Shown here: in pieces, positions 1-7,261 of the stretch
Position numbering within the stretch: position 1 is the first letter of the stretch
Layout: each line of letters starts with the position of its first letter
Assembly (NCBI GenBank): GCA_937860195.1
Contig: CALMBN010000300.1
Span: 1-10,346, forward strand
DNA length: 10,346 nucleotides
Source of the DNA: an uncultured Novosphingobium sp.
Lineage (GTDB): Bacteria > Pseudomonadota > Alphaproteobacteria > Sphingomonadales > Sphingomonadaceae
Direction: 5' to 3'
Program-made: the position numbers and the translations under genes
Notes under the pieces: model-generated
What the model was told of the DNA's origin: nothing
Seen by the model: only the letters and a program-made list of their open reading frames with translations
Databases searched by the model: none

Positions 1-1
1 G

Positions 2-298
2 CAGGCGGAAAGGCCCGCCAGCGCCGCCGCCCCAGCCGCCGTATCGGTGCCCGCTGTTGTGGCCGTTCCGACCGATGAAGAGTTGCGCGCCAAAGCCAAC
101 GCCGATCAAGCCAAAGCTGCAGCCGACCAAAATGCCCAGAACGCTGCCAACCAGCAGGCCTATCAGGAAGCCATCACAGCGCGTGATGCCGAGATCGCCC
201 GCCAGAAGGCCGAGCACGACGCGGCGATGAAGAAATGGGAAGAAGACACCGCCGCCTGCAAAGCCGGCGACCACACGCGGTGCGCAAAGCCGGACTGA
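2..298 (+). CDS. 3' end of an unrecognised Ala/Gln/Lys-rich protein (cut by left edge)
   Basis: The reading frame is open from the left edge to a TGA at 296-298, giving 98 visible residues and no N-terminus. An Ala/Pro/Val-rich stretch comes first, consistent with a linker after a signal or membrane anchor that lies outside the window. It is followed by about 60 residues rich in Ala, Gln, Lys, Glu and Asp that look helical and possibly coiled-coil (AKANADQAKAAADQNAQ, then EIARQKAEHDAAMKKWEED). The last 15 residues carry two cysteines in ACKAGDHTRC, which could form a disulfide if the protein is exported. A GTG at 47 could be read as an internal start, but the frame continues upstream with similar composition, so a truncated longer gene is more likely. 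I do not recognise the family. A periplasmic or envelope location is only inferred from composition and the cysteine pair. Confidence 0.6.
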   Translation, partial: QAERPASAAAPAAVSVPAVVAVPTDEELRAKANADQAKAAADQNAQNAANQQAYQEAITARDAEIARQKAEHDAAMKKWEEDTAACKAGDHTRCAKPD

Positions 299-311
299 GC
301 GTGGCCTGCGC

Positions 312-336
312 GGTGGAGGCTTTTCCTCCTTCCACC
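312..336 (+). terminator. Weak hairpin after the first gene, possible terminator
   Basis: Arms GGTGGA (312-317) and TCCACC (331-336) pair perfectly. Two more G-C pairs (318-319 with 328-329) form if T330 bulges out, leaving a loop of about 8 nt. The hairpin begins 13 nt after the stop codon of the first gene. No T-tract follows (AACACCCC), so this is not a canonical intrinsic terminator. Position is its main support. Confidence 0.25.
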
Positions 337-441
337 AACACCCCACGCCCCTCGGCGAACGACATTGACTCACCTGCCGCTGCGCGCGAGGCTGGGACAG
401 TAGATTTTGGAGCTCGGCACACGCCGGGCTACAGCTGTTTC

Positions 442-448
442 AGGGGAG
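442..448 (+). promoter_or_regulatory. Strong Shine-Dalgarno site that fixes the M13 peptidase start
   Basis: AGGGGAG lies 8 nt before the ATG at 457 and is the clearest ribosome binding site in the window. It supports 457 over the in-frame upstream codons that keep the frame open back to about 235, because a typical Sec signal peptide begins exactly at 457. Confidence 0.8.
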
Positions 449-456
449 TATCCGGG

Positions 457-2487
457 ATGAAGAGCCGTTTTCTGATCGCTGGGGCCGCGCTGGCTGCCAT
501 GGCCGTGCCGCTGGCCACCACTCAGCTTGGTGCACAGGTTGCCAGTGCCGTTGCCGGTCAGGCGCGCATTGGCAACTGGGGATTCGACCTTTCGGGCCAG
601 GACACTTCGGTCAAGCCGGGCGACGATTTCTTCCGGTTTATCGGCGGCAAGTGGTACGACCGGACCGAAATTCCCGCCGACCGTTCGTCGGTCGGTTCAT
701 TCAACGATCTGCGCGAAGCAACCAACGATCAGGTCAAGACGCTGATCTCCGCCGCGCCTGCCAACAGCCAGGTCGGGGCATTCTATTCCAGCTTCATGGA
801 TGAGAAGAAGTTGGAGGCGGTTGGCATTGCACCGCTAAAGCGTGACCTTGCACGGGTGGGCGCAATTCAGACCAAAGCTCAGTTCACCCGGTTCATGGGT
901 GCAACCAACGGTGTGTTTGGTGTCTCGCTAATCGATTTCGGGGTCAGCGCGGATACCGCAAATCCAGAGCTTAACGTGATGTATCTGGGCCAGGGCGGGC
1001 TGGGCCTGCCGGAACGCGAATATTATCTTTCGGACCAGTTCAAGACACAGCGTGACGCATACAAGGCCTATATCGTCCGCACCATGACCATGATCGGCCA
1101 TCCCGATCCGGCCAAGGCCGCCGATACGATCATGGGGTTCGAAACGGAAATCGCCTACAAGAGCTGGAAGATCGCCGATCGCCGCCAGATCGAAAAGGTC
1201 AACAACCCGATGAGCAGCGCGGAACTGGCCGCTTATGCTCCGGGCCTCGATTGGGCCTCGCTCTTTGCCGGAATGAAAGTACCCGCGCAAAAGCGGATGA
1301 TCGTTGGTGAAAACACCGCCGTAAAATCGCTCGCCGCGTTCTACGGTGAGACACCGCTGAGCACGCTGAAGGTCTGGCAGAGCTTTCACATCGCCAATCA
1401 GGCTGCGCCCTATCTCAACAAGGCGATGGTCGACAGCCGGTTTGAATTCACCAAATCGTTGTCTGGCCAGACCGAGAACCGCCAGCGCTGGCGGCGAGGG
1501 GTGGATCTGGTCGGCGGCTCGCTGGGCGAGCTGGTCGGGCAGGACTATGTGAAGAAGTATTTCCCGGCCTCATCCAAAGCCAAGATGGAATCGCTGGTCG
1601 TCAACCTGAAAGTCGCGATGGCAGCCCGGATCAAGGCCAACAGCTGGATGAGCGATGCGACCAAAGGCGCTGCTCTCGAAAAGCTGAGCCGGATGGACGT
1701 GATGGTCGGCTATCCTGACAAGTGGCGGTCCTACAAAGGCCTGACCATCGTTCCGGGCGATCTTTACGGCAACGTCCAGCGCGCGGGTAAATTCAACGCT
1801 GACTATCAAATGGCTGATCTGGGCAAAAAGGTGGACCGCAAAAAGTGGGGGATGAACCCGCAGACCGTCAACGCCTACAACGGTGGCCTTGAAAACAAGA
1901 TCGTGTTTCCGGCCGGCATTCTGCAGGCTCCGTTCTTTGATCCCAACGCCGATGATGCGGTGAATTACGGCGCGATCGGCGGGGTAATCGGGCACGAGAT
2001 CATCCACGGCTTTGACGATCAGGGCCGCAAGATCGACGCAACCGGAGCGGTCCGCGATTGGTGGACCCCCGAAGATGCCAAGCGGTTTGACGAACAGGCC
2101 AAGGTATTTGGTGCGCAATATGCAGCGTTCGAGGTTGTGCCGGGTGCGTTTATCAACCCTGGCCTGACCATGGGTGAAAACATCGCCGATCTGGGCGGTG
2201 TCTCGATCGCACTCGATGCCTATAATGCGTCATTGGGCGGAAGATCGGCCCCGGTGCTGGACGGGCTCAGCGGCGAACAGCGGCTGTTCCTGGCCTGGGC
2301 GCAGGTCTGGCGGGCCAAGGCGCGCGAAGCCGCACTGCGAAGTCAGGTTGCAACAGATCCGCACAGTCCGGCCAAATACCGGTCGTTCGCTCCGCTCCGC
2401 AACGTCGATAGCTGGTACGGTGCATTCAGCGTTCAAGCTGGTGACAAGCTCTACATTGCGCCCGAAAAGCGCGCGCGGCTCTGGTAA
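457..2487 (+). CDS. Exported M13 family zinc metallopeptidase (neprilysin/PepO-type)
   Basis: This is a zinc-dependent endopeptidase of family M13, which cleaves oligopeptides and is probably periplasmic or secreted. The protein is 676 residues, normal for the family. Residues 1 to about 31 form a Sec signal peptide (MKSRF, hydrophobic AGAALAAMAVPLA, then a likely AxA-type cleavage site near ASA); there is no lipobox cysteine. The mature N-terminus shows the M13 hallmark PGDDFFRFIGGKWYDRTEIPADR. The catalytic domain has the substrate-binding NAYN motif (472-475), the zinc site HEIIH (513-517, with catalytic E514), and GENIADLGG with third zinc ligand E574 and D578. The C-terminus has the family pattern of a conserved Arg/Asn, then AFSV..GD.LYI.PEKR and a final Trp. 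All catalytic residues are present, so it should be active. A strong ribosome binding site supports the start. The gene stands alone before a terminator and is followed by an M3 peptidase gene. Substrate is unknown. Confidence 0.95.
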   Translation: MKSRFLIAGAALAAMAVPLATTQLGAQVASAVAGQARIGNWGFDLSGQDTSVKPGDDFFRFIGGKWYDRTEIPADRSSVGSFNDLREATNDQVKTLISAAPANSQVGAFYSSFMDEKKLEAVGIAPLKRDLARVGAIQTKAQFTRFMGATNGVFGVSLIDFGVSADTANPELNVMYLGQGGLGLPEREYYLSDQFKTQRDAYKAYIVRTMTMIGHPDPAKAADTIMGFETEIAYKSWKIADRRQIEKVNNPMSSAELAAYAPGLDWASLFAGMKVPAQKRMIVGENTAVKSLAAFYGETPLSTLKVWQSFHIANQAAPYLNKAMVDSRFEFTKSLSGQTENRQRWRRGVDLVGGSLGELVGQDYVKKYFPASSKAKMESLVVNLKVAMAARIKANSWMSDATKGAALEKLSRMDVMVGYPDKWRSYKGLTIVPGDLYGNVQRAGKFNADYQMADLGKKVDRKKWGMNPQTVNAYNGGLENKIVFPAGILQAPFFDPNADDAVNYGAIGGVIGHEIIHGFDDQGRKIDATGAVRDWWTPEDAKRFDEQAKVFGAQYAAFEVVPGAFINPGLTMGENIADLGGVSIALDAYNASLGGRSAPVLDGLSGEQRLFLAWAQVWRAKAREAALRSQVATDPHSPAKYRSFAPLRNVDSWYGAFSVQAGDKLYIAPEKRARLW

Positions 2488-2505
2488 GCCCGGCTCCGCG
2501 TTCAG

Positions 2506-2534
2506 TTGTCAGACACAGGGGGCAGCGTTACGCT
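2506..2534 (+). promoter_or_regulatory. Possible promoter for the M3 peptidase gene
   Basis: TTGTCA (2506-2511) matches the -35 consensus at five of six bases. A weak -10, TACGCT (2529-2534), lies 17 nt later. The -10 falls inside the terminator hairpin, so promoter and hairpin would overlap. The -10 match is poor (three of six), so this is tentative. Confidence 0.25.
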
Positions 2535-2550
2535 GCCCCCATTCGTTTTA
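2518..2550 (+). terminator. Intrinsic terminator after the M13 peptidase gene
   Basis: A perfect 10-bp stem, GGGGGCAGCG (2518-2527) with CGCTGCCCCC (2531-2540), closes a TTA loop and is followed by ATTCGTTTTA, a modest T-rich tail. It starts 30 nt after the M13 stop codon and ends about 20 nt before the next start codon. It probably separates transcription of the two peptidase genes, or acts as an attenuator if read from upstream. Confidence 0.75.
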
Positions 2551-2569
2551 TCGAGTGAGGAAAATCCCC

Positions 2570-4759
2570 ATGCGCAAGCTCACCCTCGTTTCGCTTTCGG
2601 CACTGGCCCTGGCTGGCTGTGCAGCCACCAGCGATGCTTTGTCTGGTCCGCCACCCGTTGCTGAGGAAGTGACCCCGGCTCCAGCCCCTTATGCCCCGGA
2701 GATTCCCCAGGGCACCGGGATCTTTGCCGAGGCGAGCACGCTGCCGTTTCAAGCCCCGGATTTCACCAAGATCAAGGAAAGCGATTACGAGCCGGCAATC
2801 GAACAGGGCATCACGATCCTGCTGGCCGAGGTGGACGCGATTGCAGGCGATCCCGCCGCGCCAACCTTTGAAAACACCTTTCTGCCGCTCGAAAAGTCCG
2901 GCGCAATGCTGACCCGGGTGATCTATGTGTTTGGCGCGCTGACCTCTGCCAACACCAACGACACGCTCGACGGAATCGATACCCGCACCTCACCCAAACT
3001 GACGGCGATGCGCGATTCAATCACTCTCAATCCCAAACTGTTTGCCCGGGTCAAGACGGTCTACGATGCCCGGCACAACCTTGGTCTTGCGCCCGATCAA
3101 CTCCAGATAGTCAAGCTGACTTACGAGAACATGGCCCGCAACGGCGCGAACCTGAATGATGCCGACAAGACCACGCTGAAGGACATCAACGGCCAGCTTT
3201 CGACCTTGCAGACCGACTTCGGCCAGAAGCTGACCAAAGGCACCAAGGACGGCGCGCTGGTGCTGACCGACAACAAGGCACTTGCCGGACTTTCAGTCGC
3301 CAACGTCGCCTCAGCCGAAAAGAACGCCGCAGATCGCGGCTTGCCCAAGGGCAGCTTTGTGCTGACGCTTCAGAACACCACCCAGCAGCCGCTGTTGCCC
3401 GCGCTGACCGGCCGCGCGACCCGGCAGGCACTGTTTGAAAAGAGCTGGAACCGCAGCGAGCGCGGCGATGCGAATGATACTCGCGGTCTGATCCTCAAGA
3501 TTGCCGCCTTGCGTGCGCAAAAGGCCAAGCTGCTCGGGTTTGACAGCTTTGCGGCTTATCAGCTGTCCGATCAGATGGCCAAGACTCCGGCAGCGGCGAT
3601 CGGCTTCCTTGAAAGCTTCGTCCCCGCGTTAGGCGCAGCGCAAAAACGCGATGCGGGCGAGCTGAATGCAATGATCAGGAAAGAGGGCGGCAAGTTCAGC
3701 GTGACCCCGGCCGATTGGGATCACTATGCCGAAAAGCTCCGCAAGCAGAAATACAACCTCGATCAGAACGAGATCAAACCTTATCTTGAGATCACCAACG
3801 TTCTGGAAAACGGAGTGTTTTATGCTGCAGGCCAGCTCTATGGGCTGACTTTCAAAAAGCGCAGCGACATCCCGGTCTATCATCCCGATGTGACGGTCTA
3901 CACCGTCTACGATCAGGACGGATCCGAACTCGCGCTGTTCTATTTCGATCCGTGGAAGCGCGACAACAAATCCGGCGGGGCGTGGATGTCGAACTTCGTC
4001 GACCAGAACGCGCTGGCCAGCACCAAGCCGGTGATCTTCAACGTCTCCAACTACACCAAACCCGCTCCCGGCCAGCCCGCGCTGGTGACCTGGGACGATG
4101 CCAACACCATGTTCCATGAATTTGGCCACGCCCTCCACGGGATGCTGTCCAACCAGCGGTACCCCTCAATCTCGGGCACCAACACCGCGCGCGACTTCGT
4201 GGAATTTCCCAGCCAGTTCTTTGAAAACTTCATGACCGAACCCAAAGTGCTGGCAAACTATGCCAAACACTACAAATCCGGCACACCGATGCCGGCCACA
4301 TTGGTTGCCAAGATCGAAAAGGCCAGCACTTTCAATCAGGGCTATGCGCTGGGCGAAGTAGTGACCGCCGCTTTGCTCGACATGAAGTGGCATGCCCTTG
4401 GCCCCGACGCGGCAATTGGCGATGTCAACGTGTTCGAAAAGGCCGCGATGGCTTCGCTCGATGCCAAGGGACTGCATACCGATCTGGTGCCGAGCCGCTA
4501 TCGCACCAGTTATTTCCGCCACATCTGGGGCGGCGGCTATGCGGCGGGCTATTATGCCTACAGCTGGACCGAAATGCTCGATCACGATGCCTATGCCTGG
4601 TTCAAGGAGAACGGCGGGATGACCCGCAAGAACGGCCAGCACATCCGCGACACGATCCTGTCAAAGGGCCACAGCCAGGACTACGCAGTGATGTACCGCA
4701 ACTTCGCCGGCCGCGATCCGCAGGTCGAGCCGATGCTGAAGGCGCGCGGATTGAAGTAG
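2570..4759 (+). CDS. dcp: M3 family dipeptidyl carboxypeptidase/oligopeptidase, lipoprotein
   Basis: This is a thimet-oligopeptidase family (M3) zinc peptidase of the Dcp type, which removes C-terminal dipeptides from short peptides. It is 729 residues, slightly longer than cytoplasmic Dcp (about 680), with the extra length in the N-terminus. MRKLTLVSLSALALAGC is a lipoprotein signal with lipobox LAGC, so Cys17 should be lipidated and the enzyme membrane-anchored outside the cytoplasm. A Pro/Ala-rich linker follows (about 26-55). The zinc site is HEFGH at 516-520 (E517 catalytic), with third ligand E545 in FVEFPSQ, at the spacing seen in neurolysin. The C-terminal HIWGGGYAAGYYAYSW segment carries the Gly/Tyr-rich substrate-binding loop of the family. 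The start is supported by GAGG at 2557-2560, 9 nt upstream. Hairpin terminators lie on both sides, so it is probably monocistronic. The exact specificity (Dcp versus OpdA-like endopeptidase) cannot be settled by eye. Confidence 0.94.
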   Translation: MRKLTLVSLSALALAGCAATSDALSGPPPVAEEVTPAPAPYAPEIPQGTGIFAEASTLPFQAPDFTKIKESDYEPAIEQGITILLAEVDAIAGDPAAPTFENTFLPLEKSGAMLTRVIYVFGALTSANTNDTLDGIDTRTSPKLTAMRDSITLNPKLFARVKTVYDARHNLGLAPDQLQIVKLTYENMARNGANLNDADKTTLKDINGQLSTLQTDFGQKLTKGTKDGALVLTDNKALAGLSVANVASAEKNAADRGLPKGSFVLTLQNTTQQPLLPALTGRATRQALFEKSWNRSERGDANDTRGLILKIAALRAQKAKLLGFDSFAAYQLSDQMAKTPAAAIGFLESFVPALGAAQKRDAGELNAMIRKEGGKFSVTPADWDHYAEKLRKQKYNLDQNEIKPYLEITNVLENGVFYAAGQLYGLTFKKRSDIPVYHPDVTVYTVYDQDGSELALFYFDPWKRDNKSGGAWMSNFVDQNALASTKPVIFNVSNYTKPAPGQPALVTWDDANTMFHEFGHALHGMLSNQRYPSISGTNTARDFVEFPSQFFENFMTEPKVLANYAKHYKSGTPMPATLVAKIEKASTFNQGYALGEVVTAALLDMKWHALGPDAAIGDVNVFEKAAMASLDAKGLHTDLVPSRYRTSYFRHIWGGGYAAGYYAYSWTEMLDHDAYAWFKENGGMTRKNGQHIRDTILSKGHSQDYAVMYRNFAGRDPQVEPMLKARGLK

Positions 4760-4772
4760 ATTGACCGCTTGT

Positions 4773-4812
4773 TCCGCTCCATTCGGTCTTCGGACAAATG
4801 GAGCGGATCTTT
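4773..4812 (+). terminator. Terminator-like hairpin with a cUUCGg tetraloop after the M3 gene
   Basis: Outer arms TCCGCTCCATT (4773-4783) and AATGGAGCGGA (4797-4807) pair perfectly over 11 bp. A small internal loop (CG against A) leads to an inner stem GTC (4786-4788) with GAC (4793-4795) that closes a TTCG loop, the extra-stable C(UUCG)G tetraloop. The 3' side runs into TCTTTG, a short T-rich tail. It lies 13 nt after the M3 stop codon and probably ends that transcript. Confidence 0.7.
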
Positions 4813-4841
4813 GATTGCGCTGTCTGCGACCGCCGGATAAT
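4811..4841 (+). promoter_or_regulatory. Possible sigma70-type promoter of the PMT_2 glycosyltransferase gene
   Basis: TTGATT (4811-4816) and GATAAT (4836-4841) resemble -35 and -10 boxes. The 19-nt spacer is on the long side. The -10 ends 9 nt before the ATG at 4851, so transcription would begin at or within a few bases of the start codon. The bases between (C/G only) contain no Shine-Dalgarno sequence, consistent with a leaderless message. Confidence 0.35.
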
Positions 4842-4850
4842 CCCGCCCCG

Positions 4851-6131
4851 ATGCAGGGCCGTTTTACCACTCAGAAGGATCCTGCCGCCTGGTGCGGAGT
4901 CATCACCGTGTTCTACCTGACGCTGGTCTGGTGGCGGCTTGGAATTCCTGGCGAAATTTACTTCGACGAGGTTCACTACATCGCTGCGGCCCGCAAGTTC
5001 ATCGAAGGGGTGCGGGTCAATCCCGAGCATCCGATGGTCGGCAAGATCGTGCTGGCTGCTGCGCTGCATTGGCTCGGGGATCAGCCGCTCTATTGGCGAA
5101 TTCCTTCGGCATTGGCGGGGGCGACGGGGCTCTATGCCTTTACCCGGTTAGTCTGGTTTGCCAGCGGCAATGCCCGGGCGACAGTAATCGCCGCGCTGTT
5201 GCTCACCACCAACTTCTTCTGGTTCATCCACAGCCGGATCGCGATGCTGGATATGACCATGGCGGCGCTGGCGATGGCAGCGTTGTGGCAGATAGCGGCG
5301 GCTTGCAGGCTGAACCGACAAGCGCGGTGGCGGCTGACCTTGGGCGGGGTGCTGATGGGGCTGGCGCTCGGCACCAAATGGTCGGTCGCGCCGCTGCTAT
5401 TGCTGCCGGGCCTGGCCTTCCTGATCTTGAAGTTGAAAGACAACGGTGCACGCTTCCTTTGGGCGCGCAGCGGCGGTCCAGTGCCGGGGATCAGCCTGAT
5501 CGAAGCCGCGCTGTGGCTCGGCGTGGTCCCGCTGACGGTCTATTGGCTGAGCTTCTGGCCTGCGTTCCACTGGGCCAATCGACCGGTCGATCCATGGCAT
5601 CCGATCGCCTGGCATCAGCACATGTTGATGCTGCAGGAAAGCGTCAAACGGCCACATCCCTACCGCTCGGTCTGGTATCAGTGGATTAGCAACTGGCGCG
5701 CAATCTGGTATCTCTACAAGGATATCGACGGAGCCCAGCGCGGTGTGGTGCTGATCGGAAACCCCTTCACCATGCTCGCGGGTCTGGTCGCGCTCGGTTG
5801 GGCCTTGTGGGCCGGGGTGCGGCAGCGGCGGCTGGAATTGCTGGCTTTTTCCGCGGCCTATTTCGCGACACTGCTGTTCTGGGCAGTGTCGAGCAAACCG
5901 GTGCAATTCCTCTATCACTACCTGCTGCCCAGCACTTTCCTGATGGCGCTGCTGGCGTTTGGGCTGGATCAGGCCTGGAAGCGGCAAGACCGCTGGCGCT
6001 GGCTTGGGCCGATTGGCTTGCTGCTCAGCACGGCGATGTTCGTGTGGTTTTACCCGATTATTTCAGGCTATCCACTGTGCTGCGGCCGGGCGAGTTTCGA
6101 ATACTGGATGTGGCTGAAAAGCTGGCGTTAG
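4851..6131 (+). CDS. PMT_2/GT39-type polyprenyl-phosphate-sugar-dependent glycosyltransferase
   Basis: This looks like an integral inner-membrane GT-C glycosyltransferase that would transfer a sugar from a polyprenyl-phosphate donor to a periplasmic acceptor (protein, lipid or glycan). It has 426 residues. Transmembrane segment 1 (about 14-30) is followed by the catalytic-loop motif GEIYFDEVHY with acidic pair D39-E40. Next comes EHPMVGK (59-65), the counterpart of the EHPPLGK loop of protein O-mannosyltransferases, and YWRIPSAL with R83. Repeated hydrophobic spans follow, and the C-terminus YPIISGYPLCCGRASFEYWMWLKSW is typical of the bacterial family. I place the start at ATG 4851 because homology-like sequence begins soon after it. 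A TTG at 4815 in the same frame, with GGAG 11 nt upstream, is an alternative adding 12 residues. Its stop lies 4 nt from that of the convergent GT2-GtrA gene, which may make its donor. Sugar and acceptor are unknown. Confidence 0.85.
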   Translation: MQGRFTTQKDPAAWCGVITVFYLTLVWWRLGIPGEIYFDEVHYIAAARKFIEGVRVNPEHPMVGKIVLAAALHWLGDQPLYWRIPSALAGATGLYAFTRLVWFASGNARATVIAALLLTTNFFWFIHSRIAMLDMTMAALAMAALWQIAAACRLNRQARWRLTLGGVLMGLALGTKWSVAPLLLLPGLAFLILKLKDNGARFLWARSGGPVPGISLIEAALWLGVVPLTVYWLSFWPAFHWANRPVDPWHPIAWHQHMLMLQESVKRPHPYRSVWYQWISNWRAIWYLYKDIDGAQRGVVLIGNPFTMLAGLVALGWALWAGVRQRRLELLAFSAAYFATLLFWAVSSKPVQFLYHYLLPSTFLMALLAFGLDQAWKRQDRWRWLGPIGLLLSTAMFVWFYPIISGYPLCCGRASFEYWMWLKSWR

Positions 6132-6135
6132 GCGC

Positions 6136-7260
6136 TCAATACTTGCCCCAAACGAATTTGCTCGACAGTGCAAAATTCCATACCGAGCCAAGCACGATCC
6201 CGACAATCGCCGCCGGATAGGGATTGAAGCCCATCCGCACCAAGGCGGTCGCCGCCCCGACATTGGCGAGCAGGCCAAAAGCGCAGGTCAGCAAGAATCG
6301 CAGCCAGCCGAGCAGCACCGGCCCGATCCCGCGCAGCCGCTTGTCGGAATAGGTCAATTCGTTGTTGAGCACGAAATTGAAGCTCATTGCCACCAGTGCA
6401 GCAATGGTTTGCCCGGTGATGAAAGTTACTTCCTTGGGCCAGTGATTGATCGCAAAAGCCTCACCCAGCACGTTCAGCACCGCAGCCAGCACCGCCATGT
6501 GGACCACAACGCCCAGCCCGCCGATCGTGCCGAACAGCGCAAACCGGGTCGGGATCCAGCGGCCGAGCCACTTGTCGTAGAGCCCGACCATGAATTCGAA
6601 CACCACGGTGCGGTCAAGCTTGCTCTCGCCTTCCAGCCGCGCCGCGAAATTCATCGGCACTTCCTTGATCCGCAATGGCGCATCAACGGTGGCAAGGATA
6701 TCGAGCAGGATCTTGAAGCCGACCCCCGACAGTCGGTGGGCATCGCCGCGCAGCACTTCGGTTTTGAGCATGAAGTAGCCGCTCATCGGGTCGCTCAATT
6801 CTACGCCGGTGACCTTGTTGGCGATCCGGTTGGCGAGGTTGCTCGCTTTGACCCGGTCAGGCCGTCCCCATTCTGCAGTGCTGGCCCCTTCGGCAAACCG
6901 GCTGGCATAAGACAGGTCAAAGTCCCCGCTCTCGATCGCGGCCAGCATACCCGGCAGCAGCGCTGGATCGTGCTGATGATCGGCATCCATCACCGCCACG
7001 ACTGGCGCAGCGGTAGCGCACATCCCCTCGATCGCGGCGGAAGACAGCCCGCGCCGCCCGATCCGCTGGATCACTCTGACCCGCCCGTCCTCCTGCGCCA
7101 GCGCGCGGGCCTCGTCCGAAGTGCCATCGGGGCTGTTGTCATCGACGATGATGACTTCCCATTCGATCCCGCTCAGCGCGGCATCAATGCGTTCAACCAT
7201 GCCGCGCAGATTATCGCGTTCATTATAGGTCGGAAGGACAACGCCGAGACGGAGGGTCAT
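6136..7260 (-). CDS. GT2 polyprenyl-phosphate glycosyltransferase fused to a GtrA membrane domain
   Basis: This is a two-domain protein of 374 residues. Residues 1 to about 230 form a GT2 domain of the dolichyl/polyprenyl-phosphate mannose synthase type. Motifs are PTYNE (10-14), VDDNSPDGT (39-47), the lipid-phosphate-loop-like GRRGLSSAAIEG (68-79), the metal/nucleotide motif DAD (92-94) and DPMSGYF (157-163). Residues about 239-374 form a GtrA domain with four hydrophobic spans, beginning RFALFGTIGG and containing SFNFVLNNELTYS and a final W.FALSSKFVW. The GT2 part would load a sugar from a nucleotide donor onto a polyprenyl phosphate at the cytoplasmic face; the GtrA part is thought to help membrane placement or translocation of the product. 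The start ATG (7258-7260) lies 1 nt after the leuB stop, so translation is probably coupled. The reading frame stays open upstream inside leuB, but the GT2 fold begins here. It converges with the PMT_2 gene, its likely partner. The sugar is not determinable. Confidence 0.92.
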   Translation of the reverse strand: MTLRLGVVLPTYNERDNLRGMVERIDAALSGIEWEVIIVDDNSPDGTSDEARALAQEDGRVRVIQRIGRRGLSSAAIEGMCATAAPVVAVMDADHQHDPALLPGMLAAIESGDFDLSYASRFAEGASTAEWGRPDRVKASNLANRIANKVTGVELSDPMSGYFMLKTEVLRGDAHRLSGVGFKILLDILATVDAPLRIKEVPMNFAARLEGESKLDRTVVFEFMVGLYDKWLGRWIPTRFALFGTIGGLGVVVHMAVLAAVLNVLGEAFAINHWPKEVTFITGQTIAALVAMSFNFVLNNELTYSDKRLRGIGPVLLGWLRFLLTCAFGLLANVGAATALVRMGFNPYPAAIVGIVLGSVWNFALSSKFVWGKY

Positions 7261-7261
7261 G

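Noticed and set aside
365..406. TTGACT (365-370) as the -35 of an M13 gene promoter, with TAGATT (401-406) as -10
   Set aside because: The spacing is 30 nt, far from 16-19, and no acceptable -10 lies at the right distance.
235..456. N-terminal extension of the M13 peptidase from an upstream start
   Set aside because: The added residues overlap the first gene and the intergenic region and do not look like protein. A strong ribosome binding site and a signal peptide begin at 457.
1570..2118. Minus-strand open frames within the peptidase genes (also 928-1389, 3629-4138 and 4166-4642)
   Set aside because: They are antisense shadows of the intact M13 and M3 peptidase genes, with no motif support.
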